From Streptomyces tirandamycinicus (GTDB lineage: Bacteria > Actinomycetota > Actinomycetes > Streptomycetales > Streptomycetaceae), in the NCBI RefSeq assembly GCF_003097515.1, contig NZ_CP029188.1, positions 5,405,001 to 5,469,000 of the forward strand: a stretch of 64,000 bases of DNA, given 5' to 3'. The notes beneath the pieces are model-generated. The model had not been told where the DNA came from. It saw nothing but the letters and a program-made list of their open reading frames with translations, and searched no databases. The translations under genes and the position numbers were made by a program. The stretch's first letter is position 1; the number at the start of each line of letters is the position of its first letter. This document shows positions 8,505 through 17,206 of this stretch, one piece after another.

Positions 8505-9985
8505 CACTCCTGGCCGAAGTGTTCGGGCGCGGCGGCGGTGTGTGCGGTGGCGGCGATGCCACCGTCGGGTGCGGTGTCAGGGTGGGGGACGGACAGGGCG
8601 AGCAGAGCCACGTCGTCGCCGGCTCCGTCGGGCAGCGAGGCCAGCAGGGTGATGCTGTCCTCGACCAGGGAGGGGGCGGTGACGGGCCGGGTGCGCTGGT
8701 GGAGGAAGCCGGTCAGACCGTTGTCACCGAGCATGGCGCCCTCGGCGGTGCGGGCTTCGATCAGCCCGTCCGTGTAGAGGAACAGGCTTTCCCCTGCCGT
8801 CAGGGAGAAGGTGGCCTGGGCGAAGTGCGCCTGAGGGAAGGCGCCGACGAGCATCCCGCCCTCGGGGCGTACGGCCCGCACCCAGACGGCGTCGCTGGCG
8901 TCGGGGCGAAGGTGGTAGGCGGGCGGGTGGCCGCCGCTGGCGACGGTGACGGTGAAGCCGCCGTCCTTCCGGGGCTCCAGAAGGCCGAAGAGGACGGTGC
9001 AGAAGCGGCGTCCGGCGGTGACGTCGGTGAGCAGCATGGTGTTGAGCGCGCTCAGCACGGTGAGTGGATCGGCGTTGATCTGGGCCGCGGCGCGCAGAGT
9101 GTGGCGGGCCAGGGCGGTGACGGTCGCCGCCTCAGGGCCTTTGCCGCACACGTCACCGAGGAAGAACGCCCACCGGTCGCCGAGGGAGAAGACGTCGTAG
9201 AAGTCGCCGCCCACGTCTTGGGCGGAGGCGGTGCGGTAGTGGCAGGCCAGCTCCAGACCCGGCACCACGGGCAGGGCCGGGGGCAGCAGGGTGCGCTGGA
9301 GGGTGGAGGCGAACGCGGCGATGGCGGCCTTGTCCTCCTCCGCCTTCTCCCGCGCCGCCCGTTCCGCTTCGGCCCGTGCCCGTTCCGCCTCTGCGTGCCG
9401 CCTCTCCGACTCCCGGCGGGCCTGCTCGTCGCGCAGGGCGCGCAGCGCCGACAGCCGCAGCTCCATCTCGTCCAGCACGATCGCGGCGAGATCGGCCAGG
9501 GTGGCGGCGTCCTCCTCGGTGATCGAGCGGGGCCGGGTGTCGAGGACGTTGACCGTGCCCAGCCGGTGCCCGTCGGGGGTGGTGATCGGTGCGGCGGCGT
9601 AGAAGCGCACCCCCATCTCTCCGGCGACCAGCGGATTGTCCGCCGCGACGGGGTCCTGGAGAGTGTCCGGTATGACCAGCGTTTCATCGCGCAGGATCGC
9701 CGAGCCGCACAGGCCCGGATCACGGCCGATCTCCGTTACACCCTCCAGGCCGTGGGCGGCCTTGAACCAGATGCGGTCGGTGTCCACGATCGTAACCGTC
9801 GCCACCGGCACGTCGAAAAGCCGGGCGGCCATCGCAGCCACCCGGTCGAACGCTCCGTCGGGCGGAGTGTCGAGGATGTCGTAGCGGCGCACCACCGCGA
9901 TACGGGCCGCCTCCGCATCCGGGTCGGGAACCAGCTCGGGGCGGCGCCCGGGAGCCGGGTCGGTGGCCGATGTCTGCTGCACCAT
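8504..9985 (-). CDS. GAF-PP2C (SpoIIE/RsbU-type) serine phosphatase
   Basis: 493 residues from the ATG at 9985, with GAGAGG 7 nt upstream. Residues about 42-175 form a GAF sensor (GLCGSAI, IPDTLQDP, GHRLGTVNVLD). Residues 180-222 are a charged Ala/Glu/Arg coiled coil. Residues about 240-480 are the SpoIIE-type PP2C domain, with metal-binding aspartates in DVGGDFYD and GDVCGKG and a late FLYTDGLIE motif. The protein probably senses a signal through GAF and dephosphorylates the STAS antagonist encoded directly after it, activating a SigB/F-type sigma factor. There are no membrane segments, so it is cytoplasmic. An upstream ATG at 10027 is possible but lacks a good ribosome site. Confidence 0.9.
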   Translation of the reverse strand: MVQQTSATDPAPGRRPELVPDPDAEAARIAVVRRYDILDTPPDGAFDRVAAMAARLFDVPVATVTIVDTDRIWFKAAHGLEGVTEIGRDPGLCGSAILRDETLVIPDTLQDPVAADNPLVAGEMGVRFYAAAPITTPDGHRLGTVNVLDTRPRSITEEDAATLADLAAIVLDEMELRLSALRALRDEQARRESERRHAEAERARAEAERAAREKAEEDKAAIAAFASTLQRTLLPPALPVVPGLELACHYRTASAQDVGGDFYDVFSLGDRWAFFLGDVCGKGPEAATVTALARHTLRAAAQINADPLTVLSALNTMLLTDVTAGRRFCTVLFGLLEPRKDGGFTVTVASGGHPPAYHLRPDASDAVWVRAVRPEGGMLVGAFPQAHFAQATFSLTAGESLFLYTDGLIEARTAEGAMLGDNGLTGFLHQRTRPVTAPSLVEDSITLLASLPDGAGDDVALLALSVPHPDTAPDGGIAATAHTAAAPEHFGQE

Positions 9986-10686
9986 CGGCTTTCCTCTCCG
10001 TTGATGGGCTGCCGCCGTGAACGGCACGAAGGACGCAGCCTAAGTCGACCACACGCCCGAACGCCAATGCCCTCGGGCAGCCGGGCTCTCGGCACAGGCT
10101 CCCTGTGCGATGTACCGGGTCGGTGCCGTGGGTCCCACGGCCATGGGCGTGCAGGGCGTTGGTTCCGCTCGGTAGGACGATCGGAATCGGCTCCCCCGAG
10201 CACCCCCTTGCGGCAGGCCCCGCCGTGCTGCGGGCGAGGGCACGCGCTCGAAGACCCTCCTGGCCCGTGACCGGCCGGGGAGGTCCGGGTGCGGGGCAGC
10301 CGTGAGGTCCGGGGCTGCCTCTGTGTGGAGCGTGACGCGACTCGCTCGGCTACGCAGGCCGATCCAGGGCATTCGGTGGGACGGATCACTGCGAACGAGA
10401 CCATACGTAAGGCGTCGTCCTATCCTCGCGCTGCCCTCCGTCCGGATCGGGTACAGGCCGATGGCAGTGGTGGCGCTGCGTGCGCCCGCCTCCCCTCCAT
10501 GACGGTGCTCACAGGCTTCCGGCGTGAGGTGCGGCCTCCGGCGCCGGACTTCAAGGGCTCGGGCCCGGCCCGCGGCACCCCGTCCGCAGGCCTGGGTGCC
10601 GCAGCTCGGCACCACTGGTAGGGGCGGACGCAGCAGCGCCTACTCTTGAGGCGTCGCGCTCGGCCGCATGAGGAAAGGGGGCAAGG
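9986..10686. other. Intergenic region between divergent partner-switching genes
   Basis: About 700 bases between the start of the PP2C gene (minus) and the MEDS-STAS gene (plus). Open frames here are short and have no recognisable motif on either strand. GGGTAC occurs near 10449, similar to the -10 of SigB-type promoters, but no matching -35 is evident. Confidence 0.5.
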
Positions 10687-11556
10687 ATGCGAGAGACGTG
10701 CCTGTCCTCAGGGCACCGCACCGCGGCGGATCGCCATGTCGCGGTGGAGTACTCCAGTGACGACGAGTGGGCGGGTCACCTCCTGGCCTTCGTCCGAGCG
10801 GGCCTGGAGAGGGACGAACAGGTGCAGTACTTCGCGGACGTCACCGATCCCGGCGTCGTGACGCGCACCCTGACGGAGCGGGGCGTGGACGCGGTGTCAG
10901 CGGTGCGGCGCGGTCAGCTCATGGTGGCGACCGCCCACGAGACCTATCTGGCTGGATCCCGGTTCGACCCGGACGCGATGGTCGGCCTATGGCATGAGGC
11001 CGTGGACGCGGCTGCCGCACGGGGCTTCAGTGGTCTGCGGGCGATCGGAGAGATGTCCTGGGGCGGCCGGGACATCGCCGGCGCCGACCGACTGCTGGAG
11101 TACGAGCTGCGCATCCATCACGAGGTCTTCGCGCAGTTGCCCCTGCGTGCCTGGTGCTTCTACGACCGGCGCCTGCTGTCGGGCGCGGAGCTGGACGTCC
11201 TGCGGGAAGCCCACCTGACGAGGACGGCTTGTGGCCCGAGTGAGAAGCCGGTGCTCTCGGCCGTTCCTCTCAAGACTCTGCCCGGATTCCGGCTCGTCGG
11301 GTCGGTCGGCTACGAGAGTCGTCATGTCGTCGCCTCGGTGGCCGCCGCGATCGCCGCGTCGCCGGTGGGGGACCTGACTCTGGATCTGTCGGCCCTCGGC
11401 CATCTGGACATCGCGGCCCTGGCGGACATCGTGAGCGCGGCGCGTCGACGCCCCGCAGGCACGCCGGTGCGTCTCCTCGGGGCACCGGCCGCCGTCCACC
11501 GCATGATGCAACTCTTCCCGGAGCTGAGAGCAGGCCTGGAGGTGGCCGTACCGTGA
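10687..11556 (+). CDS. MEDS-STAS signalling protein
   Basis: A 289-residue protein starting at ATG with AAGG directly upstream. The first ~185 residues fit the MEDS (MEthanogen/methylotroph DcmR Sensory) domain: HVAVEYSSDDEWAGHLLAFVRAGL, QLMVATAHETYLAGSRFDPDAM, IGEMSWGG, CFYDRRLL. Residues about 200-285 form a STAS-like domain (LTLDLSALGHLDIAALADIV ... HRMMQLFPELRAGLEVA). The usual phospho-Ser of STAS antagonists is not obvious: the position reads GHLDIAAL. It may therefore bind partners without being phosphorylated. It overlaps the MEDS-HATPase gene by 4 nt, so the two products likely work together. A degraded copy lies at 7545-7915. Confidence 0.85.
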   Translation: MRETCLSSGHRTAADRHVAVEYSSDDEWAGHLLAFVRAGLERDEQVQYFADVTDPGVVTRTLTERGVDAVSAVRRGQLMVATAHETYLAGSRFDPDAMVGLWHEAVDAAAARGFSGLRAIGEMSWGGRDIAGADRLLEYELRIHHEVFAQLPLRAWCFYDRRLLSGAELDVLREAHLTRTACGPSEKPVLSAVPLKTLPGFRLVGSVGYESRHVVASVAAAIAASPVGDLTLDLSALGHLDIAALADIVSAARRRPAGTPVRLLGAPAAVHRMMQLFPELRAGLEVAVP

Positions 11557-12509
11557 CCACCCGCACTCGGCAGCATTCCTTGCCCGCTCGGGACGACGCC
11601 CGCTTCCGCCATCCGGCCCTCTTCTACACGACCGAGGCGGACTACGCGAAGGGCGTGGGCCGGTTCGTCCGCGGGGAAGCGGCCCGCGCACAGCCCGTGC
11701 TGGTCGCGGTTCCCGGCGAGCGGCTGACCTCGCTTAAGGACCTTGTCGGCGAGGAACACCAGAACGTCACATGGGTCGACATGCGACACAGCGGACGCAA
11801 TCCCGGTCGCATCCTCTCCATGCTTCAGGAGTTCGCCGACCGGCACGCGGACCGCTCCCCGGTCATCGTGGGCGAGCCCATCTGGGTGGGACGCACGGCC
11901 GCGGAGGCATGGGAAGCCACCCGCCACGAGGCGCTGATCAACCTTGCCTTCGCGGGCCGGCGAGCCACCATCCTCTGCCCGTACGACACGGCCCTGCCCG
12001 AGCACGTACTTCGGGATGCCCACCGTACACATCCCGTCATCGGCGATCCCGGCGGGTATCGGCACAGTCCGCACTACACGGACCCGCACGCCGTCAGCAG
12101 CGACTGCGACGTGCCCCTGCCCGACCCGCAGGCTCCGGTCGTGCTGCGCTTCGAGCAGCGAAACCTCGGAGACATCCGCGACACGGTCAGTGGCTGGGGC
12201 GAGTCGGCGGGCCTGTCCGCAGCACGCCACACCGACTGGCTGCTGGCAGTCAACGAAGCCACCGGCAACTCGGTCCGCCACGGCGGGGGCAGCGGCACCC
12301 TGCGTCTGTGGCGCACAGCTGACACGGCCGTCGCCGAGGTGTCGGACCGCGGACGGTTCACGGACCCGCTCATCGGCCGACGCCGGCCCGATCCGCTGTC
12401 CGCCGGCGGCGGCCGGGGTGTATGGATGATGCACCAGCTCTGCGACCTGGTGGAGATCAGGTCATGGCCGTCCGGCCTGGTCGTCCGTCTCCATGTGGCG
12501 CTGGAGTGA
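11553..12509 (+). CDS. MEDS-HATPase anti-sigma-type kinase
   Basis: 318 residues; the GTG start overlaps the previous stop as GTGA. The N-terminal ~165 residues form a MEDS domain (HPALFYTTEADYAKGVGRFVRGE, VIVGEPIW). The C-terminal part (about 185-315) is a GHKL ATPase of the RsbW class, with N-box AVNEATGNSVRHG and G-box GGGRGVWMMHQLCD. RsbW proteins bind the sigma factor and phosphorylate STAS antagonists. Fusion to MEDS suggests a small ligand or cofactor sets the switch. The sigma gene begins about 260 nt downstream on the same strand, making it a plausible partner. Confidence 0.85.
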   Translation: MTTRTRQHSLPARDDARFRHPALFYTTEADYAKGVGRFVRGEAARAQPVLVAVPGERLTSLKDLVGEEHQNVTWVDMRHSGRNPGRILSMLQEFADRHADRSPVIVGEPIWVGRTAAEAWEATRHEALINLAFAGRRATILCPYDTALPEHVLRDAHRTHPVIGDPGGYRHSPHYTDPHAVSSDCDVPLPDPQAPVVLRFEQRNLGDIRDTVSGWGESAGLSAARHTDWLLAVNEATGNSVRHGGGSGTLRLWRTADTAVAEVSDRGRFTDPLIGRRRPDPLSAGGGRGVWMMHQLCDLVEIRSWPSGLVVRLHVALE

Positions 12510-12510
12510 G

Positions 12511-12536
12511 AGACGAAGCCGCGAGTGCGGCTGTCT
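12511..12536 (+). terminator. Possible terminator after the MEDS-HATPase gene
   Basis: AGAC-ga-AGCCGC, loop GAGT, GCGGCT-gt... closing to GTCT: a 6-bp core stem with weaker outer pairing, 2 nt after the stop. No U tract. Confidence 0.35.
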
Positions 12537-12705
12537 CCGGGAGGGGCGTCGGCGGGCCCGGCAGCGTGACGGCTTCTTCGCCCCACGGAGGACCCCCTGC
12601 TGTTCCGGAACGGGCTGCGTGCCGATGCCGTGGACCGTTGTGCGGCGTGCCGGGAAAGGCCGTGCGAAATCCGTCAAGGGTTCGATGCATGTGCGTGGAT
12701 CTCAG

Positions 12706-12711
12706 GGGTAT
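12706..12711 (+). promoter_or_regulatory. Possible SigB-type -10 element upstream of the sigma gene
   Basis: GGGTAT matches the known -10 of SigB-class Streptomyces promoters. No clear GTTT-like -35 was seen 14-16 nt upstream, so support is weak. Confidence 0.25.
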
Positions 12712-12772
12712 GAGCGCGGCTGCCGGGCGGCGCCCGGCGTGGACCAGACTGATCGACCGGGAGGGGCGCGTG

Positions 12773-13612
12773 ATGGCGACGACCGTGCAGGCTGCTGAGC
12801 GTACGGTGGACGTGCCGGAGATGGCGGACCCGTCCAAGGTGGCGCCCAGGGACGCACGGGAGCTGTCGCGGCTGTTCTTCGACCAGCTGGCGGTGCTGGA
12901 GGAGGGGAGCCCCGAGTACCAGTACGCGCGCAACACGCTGATCGAGATGAACATGTCCCTGGTCCGGTTCGCAGCAGCGCGGTTCCGCAGCCGGGGCGCC
13001 GAGGAGATGGAGGACATCGTCCAGGTCGGCATGATCGGGCTGATCAAGGCCATCGACCGGTTCGAGGTGTCCCGCGAGGTGGAGTTCACCTCCTTCGCGG
13101 TGCCGTACATCGTCGGCGAGATCAAGCGGTTCTTCCGCGACACCTCCTGGGCGGTGCACGTGCCCCGGCGGCTGCAGGAAGCACGCGTGCAGCTGGCCCG
13201 CGCCACGGAGGAGCTGCGCACTCGGCTGGGTCGGACGCCGACGACCAGGGAACTCTCCGAGCTGATGTGCCTTTCGGAGGACGAGGTCGTCGAGGCGCGT
13301 CTGGCCTCCAACGGCTACCGGTCCGCCTCGCTCGACGCGGCGATCAACGGCAGCGAGGACGGCGAGAGCGCGCTCGCGGACTTCATCGGCGACGAAGACG
13401 CCGCCCTCGGTCTTGTCGAGGACTTCCACGCCCTCGCCCCGATGATCGCCGAACTCGACGAACGTGACCGGAAGATCATTCATTGGCGTTTCGTCGAGGA
13501 GCTCACCCAGAAGGAGATCGGCGAACGCCTCGGCATCTCCCAGATGCACGTCTCCCGCCTGATCACGCGACTCCTGGCCCGCCTCCGCGAGGGCATGCTG
13601 AGCGCGACCTGA
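12773..13612 (+). CDS. SigB/F/G-family RNA polymerase sigma factor
   Basis: 279 residues from ATG with GAGGGG 6 nt upstream. Region 2 (about residues 58-140) contains MNMSLVRFAAARFR, EDIVQVGMIGLIKAIDRF and FTSFAVPYIVGEIKRFFRD. Region 3 follows with VPRRLQEARVQL. Region 4 (about 215-272) carries ELTQKEIGERLGISQMHVSRL. This layout matches the Streptomyces SigB/F/G/H/I/K/L stress and development sigma factors, which are held by RsbW-type anti-sigma factors. It lies beside MEDS-HATPase, MEDS-STAS, STAS and PP2C genes, its likely switch. A GGGTAT motif at 12706-12711, about 60 nt upstream, resembles the -10 element this sigma class recognises, hinting at autoregulation. The exact paralogue cannot be named here. 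Confidence 0.92.
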   Translation: MATTVQAAERTVDVPEMADPSKVAPRDARELSRLFFDQLAVLEEGSPEYQYARNTLIEMNMSLVRFAAARFRSRGAEEMEDIVQVGMIGLIKAIDRFEVSREVEFTSFAVPYIVGEIKRFFRDTSWAVHVPRRLQEARVQLARATEELRTRLGRTPTTRELSELMCLSEDEVVEARLASNGYRSASLDAAINGSEDGESALADFIGDEDAALGLVEDFHALAPMIAELDERDRKIIHWRFVEELTQKEIGERLGISQMHVSRLITRLLARLREGMLSAT

Positions 13613-13627
13613 CGGCTACCCCGTCAG
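13609..13627 (+). terminator. Hairpin at the end of the sigma gene
   Basis: CTGACGG, loop CTACC, CCGTCAG: a perfect 7-bp stem that includes the TGA stop. The convergent ABC ATPase gene ends at 13816, so termination from the other side could also matter. Confidence 0.5.
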
Positions 13628-13815
13628 CAGGAGTGGGGCCCCGGAGGTGGTGTGCGGGGCTCCCACCCGGGCGCAACCTCGACGACCGAGCCCTCGGTCG
13701 GCGCGCCACCGTCGAAGGTGACTCACAGGCGCTCTCGCAGGTCTTGGCCCGAACGGAGGCAGGTCGTCTCGGCGCTGAGATGACGCTCGCTCTCAAGGGC
13801 GTCGGATGCACCGTT

Positions 13816-15351
13816 TCAGTCGGCCGGCACCGTCGCTCCCAGGAGGGCCGCAGTGGCCGGGTGGGTGGGGTGGGAGAAGAGGCGGGACGTGGGGCCGTGT
13901 TCGGCGGCGCGGCCTTCCGAGAGGACGAGGAGTGTGTCCGTCCGGTCGGCGACGAGACGGAGGTCGTGGCTGATCAGGACGAGGGCGAGGTCCCGCCGGA
14001 CGCGAAGATCGTCGAGCAGGTTCATGACGGCCTCGGCGGACTCCGCGTCGAGGGCGGAGGTCACCTCGTCGCATACGAGGACGTCGGGTCCGGCCGCGAC
14101 GGCGCGGGCGATGGAGGCGCGCTGGCGCTGGCCGCCGGAGAGCTCGTGGGGGTAGCGGGTCGCGAAGTCGGCGGGGAGGCCGACCTGGTCGAGGAGTTCG
14201 AGGACGCGCTCGTCCCTCAGGGCGCGGGGAGCGCGGTCGTGGAGGGCGAGGGGCCGGCGGATGGCCGAGCCGACGGTGCGACCGGGGTTGAGGGTGCCCA
14301 GGGGATTCTGCGGGATGAGCTGCACGCGTCGGCGCTGTTCGCGGGTGCGGCGGCCGGCGGTGGCGTGCAGGGCGGTGCCGTTGAGGGTGACGGTTCCGCT
14401 GGTCGCGCGGTGGAGGCCGACGACGGTGCGCATCAGGGTGGTCTTGCCGGACCCGGACGCGCCGACCACGCCGAGGCTGCCGCCGGCGGCCAGGTCGAAG
14501 TCGATGCCGTGCAGAGCGGGGATCCGGCGTCCACGGTGGGTGAAGGCAGCCGTGAGTCCGGTGACGGTGAGTCGCGGGGGCTGGGCGGAGATGTCAGGGC
14601 GTGCAGGCGCGGGGGAGGGGACGTACCGGGGGACCGTGCCGGTCCGGGGGCGCAGTTTCACGACATCGTCGGCCAGCCGGGTGACGAGGTCGGCGTCGTG
14701 GCACGACAGGGCGATCGCGATGTGGTGCCGCTCGGCCAGGTGGCGAAGGAGTTCACCGATCTCGTCCCGCAGGTGCGGGTCGAGGCCGGCGGTGGGTTCG
14801 TCGAGAAGAAGGACGGCCGGGTGGCGGGCCAGCGCGCGGGCGAGGGCGACACGCCGCTGCTGACCGCCGGACAGGCTCCCGGGGCGGCGGTCGGCGAGAT
14901 CCCCGTCGGTGGGCAGCCGTACTTCGCCGAGGAGCGCCGTGAGCGCCTCCGGGCTGCGGTTCGCGGCGACTTCGGCGATCAGGCGGCGGACCTTCAGGCG
15001 CGGGTTGAGGCCGGAGCCGGGATCCTGGCCCACGTAGGCGAGGCGGTGGCGTCGCAGTCCGCGCAGCTTGTCGTCGGGCAGGGCGAACGGGTCGTGGCCG
15101 AGGACGTCGACGGTGCCCCCGATGCGGCGCGCGCCCGAGGGCAGGACGCCGGCCACGGCCCGCAGCAGAGTCGTCTTCCCGGCGCCGGACGGGCCGGTGA
15201 GGGCCACGACCCGGCCGGCGCGAAGTTCGAGGCCGCCGTTCTCCAGCAGGAGGGTGCCGTCGGGTCCGGCGACGGTGAGGCCGTCGACGTGCACGACGGT
15301 CCCGTCCGCCGGGAGCTGCTGATCCGTGTACCAGCGAGGCATGTGGTTCAC
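13816..15351 (-). CDS. Fused dual ABC ATPase (DppD-DppF type) of the siderophore-locus importer
   Basis: 511 residues from a GTG that overlaps the upstream permease stop as GTGA; an ATG 9 nt further in is the other option. It has two complete ATPase halves: Walker A GPSGAGKTT and GASGSGKTT, signatures LSGGQQRR and LSGGQRQR, Walker B VLLLDEPTAGLD and VLVCDEVTSALD. In Opp/Dpp/Nik transporters these are usually two proteins; here they are fused, as in some actinomycete systems. It powers the importer formed with the two permeases and lipoprotein upstream. The operon sits under an iron box, so ferric chelate uptake is the likely job. Confidence 0.93.
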   Translation of the reverse strand: MNHMPRWYTDQQLPADGTVVHVDGLTVAGPDGTLLLENGGLELRAGRVVALTGPSGAGKTTLLRAVAGVLPSGARRIGGTVDVLGHDPFALPDDKLRGLRRHRLAYVGQDPGSGLNPRLKVRRLIAEVAANRSPEALTALLGEVRLPTDGDLADRRPGSLSGGQQRRVALARALARHPAVLLLDEPTAGLDPHLRDEIGELLRHLAERHHIAIALSCHDADLVTRLADDVVKLRPRTGTVPRYVPSPAPARPDISAQPPRLTVTGLTAAFTHRGRRIPALHGIDFDLAAGGSLGVVGASGSGKTTLMRTVVGLHRATSGTVTLNGTALHATAGRRTREQRRRVQLIPQNPLGTLNPGRTVGSAIRRPLALHDRAPRALRDERVLELLDQVGLPADFATRYPHELSGGQRQRASIARAVAAGPDVLVCDEVTSALDAESAEAVMNLLDDLRVRRDLALVLISHDLRLVADRTDTLLVLSEGRAAEHGPTSRLFSHPTHPATAALLGATVPAD

Positions 15352-16187
15352 AGTGGGGTCACCGCCTTGCGGCCGCCGTGCGGGGCGAGTGCCGAGGCGG
15401 CCAGGTTGACGCTCATCGCCAGCAGGCCGATGGCGATGCTGGGGGCCAGAACGGCCCACGGGTTGAGGAGGATGCCGCCCGCGTTCTCACGGATCATCAG
15501 AGCCCAGTCGGCGGCAGGCGGCTGAGGGCCCACCTGGAGGAAGCCGGCCGTGGCGACGACGTACACGGCGGCGACGAACCGCAGTCCGAACAGGGCGAGA
15601 AGAGTGGCGCGCAGATTGGGCAGGACTTCCCTGACGACGAGGTGGCTGAGGCGCTCGCCTCCGGCCGTCGCCGCTTCGACGTAGCCGGACGCGACGACGG
15701 GGGCGGCGGCCGCCGCCACCAGACGTACCGCGTACGGCACGCCGAGCACGTACGCGGCGGAGACCAGCGCGAGGCGTCCGCCGGCCGGCCAGGACAGGGC
15801 GACCAGCAGGATGCCGAGGACGGGCGGCAGCAGCATGAGGACATCGGCCGCGCGGTCGATGACGCGTCCGATCCCGGGGCGCAGGGCGGCGACCGTGCCG
15901 AGGACGGCGGCCGTCGCGGTGACGAGCACCGCCACGACGAGGGAGGTGGCGATGAGTTCGCGGCCGCCCGCCAGCAGCCGGGTCCAGACGTCGCGACCGA
16001 GCTGATCGCCGCCGAGCGGGGCTCCGTCGCCGGCTTCCGCGTACGGGGCGGTGATCGGGGCGTCGATGGCGTGCGGGGCCGGCCACGGCCCCGCCACGGC
16101 GAGGAGGACGAGCAGCAGCGCGGGCAGGGTGCGCAGCAGCGTGCCCCAACCCGGACGAGTTCGACATGTGGGAGGTGCGGTGGTCAC
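15348..16187 (-). CDS. ABC importer permease (OppC/DppC/NikC-like)
   Basis: 279 residues. The GTG at 16187 has GGAGG 6 nt upstream and overlaps the previous stop (GTGA). The N-terminal membrane helix (LPALLLVLLAVAGPW) is followed by the DppC-type motif APLGGDQLGRDVWTRLLAGGR, several more helices, and a permease EAA-like loop (EAATAGGERLSHLVVREVLPN). It forms half of the membrane channel with the next-encoded OppB-like permease. All four importer genes overlap, so they are tightly coupled. Confidence 0.92.
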   Translation of the reverse strand: MTTAPPTCRTRPGWGTLLRTLPALLLVLLAVAGPWPAPHAIDAPITAPYAEAGDGAPLGGDQLGRDVWTRLLAGGRELIATSLVVAVLVTATAAVLGTVAALRPGIGRVIDRAADVLMLLPPVLGILLVALSWPAGGRLALVSAAYVLGVPYAVRLVAAAAAPVVASGYVEAATAGGERLSHLVVREVLPNLRATLLALFGLRFVAAVYVVATAGFLQVGPQPPAADWALMIRENAGGILLNPWAVLAPSIAIGLLAMSVNLAASALAPHGGRKAVTPL

Positions 16188-17206
16188 AGGCGTCCTCCGG
16201 ATGCCCAGGCCCGGACGAGGTCGGCGAGAAGGAGCACGCCGGTGATGACGGCGCCGGTGACGGCGACGACTCCCGCGACGACGGGGCTGTCGCGGTCGGT
16301 GACGGCTCCCGCGAGAACGGCGCCGAGGCCGGGGTAGTTGAAGATGGTCTCCACCACCACCGCGCCGCCGAGGAGCATGCCGGTGGAAGTGGCGAGGCCG
16401 GCGGCGATGGCGGGCAGCGCGCCGGGCAGCACGTGGTGGAGGAGCACGCGGTGGCTGGGCAGTCCGTCGAGGACGGCGGTCTCCACGTGCGGAGCCTCGG
16501 CCTCGTCGGCGAGGGCGGCCCGGACGATCCGGGTGTTCCAGCCGATCTGCGGGATCGACAGCGCGACGACCGGCAGGACGAGCATCTGCCAGGAGGCGGG
16601 CGCGCCGCCGCTGTCGGCCAGGGTCACCGCGGGCAGCCACTCCAGCCACTGGGCGAAGACCAGGACGAGGGCGACCCCGACGACGAATTCGGGCAGCGCG
16701 AGTACGGCCGTCGCACCGCCGGAGACCGCCCGATCCGTCATGCCACCGGGCCTGAGAGCGGCCCAGCCGCCCAGTGCCAGCGAGGCGAGAAGCGTGACAA
16801 GGAGGGCCAGGCCGCCCAGCAGAAGGGTGTTGGGGAACGGTCGGGACAGCAGGTCGGCGACCGGCTCGCCGCGCGCCGACGTCCCCAGGTCGCCGGTGGG
16901 CAGGCCGGTCATCCAATCCCCGAACCGTTCCGTCACCGGCCGGTCGAGTCCCAGGAGTGCACGGCGCTCGGCGATGTCGGCGGCGCTCTCGCCGCGTTCG
17001 GACGTCGCCATAGCCGCATCACCGGGCAGCAGTTCGACGGCGACGAAGAGGGTGGCCAGCAGGACGGCGAGCAGCAGGGACCGGCGCGCGAGGAGGCCGA
17101 GGAGGCGGACACCCGCGAACAGCCAGGGCCGGGACGGCACGGAAGTCTTCCCTCCGGTCGCCCCGGCACCCGGCTGCGCGGCGGTGTCCGTCAGCGGTTC
17201 AGCCAT
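16184..17206 (-). CDS. ABC importer permease (OppB/DppB/NikB-like)
   Basis: 340 residues from the ATG at 17206, overlapping the binding-protein gene by 16 nt. The first helix is in residues 30-60 and is followed by the long periplasmic-type loop typical of OppB/NikB (LLGLDRPVTERFGDWMTGLPTGDLGTS). Further helices follow, with an EAA-like loop (VETAVLDGLPSHRVLLHHVLPGALP). It pairs with the OppC-like permease. The NikB/CntB subgroup transports metal chelates, and the iron-box context favours that over peptides. Confidence 0.92.
   Translation of the reverse strand: MAEPLTDTAAQPGAGATGGKTSVPSRPWLFAGVRLLGLLARRSLLLAVLLATLFVAVELLPGDAAMATSERGESAADIAERRALLGLDRPVTERFGDWMTGLPTGDLGTSARGEPVADLLSRPFPNTLLLGGLALLVTLLASLALGGWAALRPGGMTDRAVSGGATAVLALPEFVVGVALVLVFAQWLEWLPAVTLADSGGAPASWQMLVLPVVALSIPQIGWNTRIVRAALADEAEAPHVETAVLDGLPSHRVLLHHVLPGALPAIAAGLATSTGMLLGGAVVVETIFNYPGLGAVLAGAVTDRDSPVVAGVVAVTGAVITGVLLLADLVRAWASGGRL

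Noticed and set aside
13483..15525. Plus-strand open frame of ~680 codons over the ABC ATPase gene
   Set aside because: It runs opposite a complete double ABC ATPase with all nucleotide-binding motifs, and its translation has no recognisable family.
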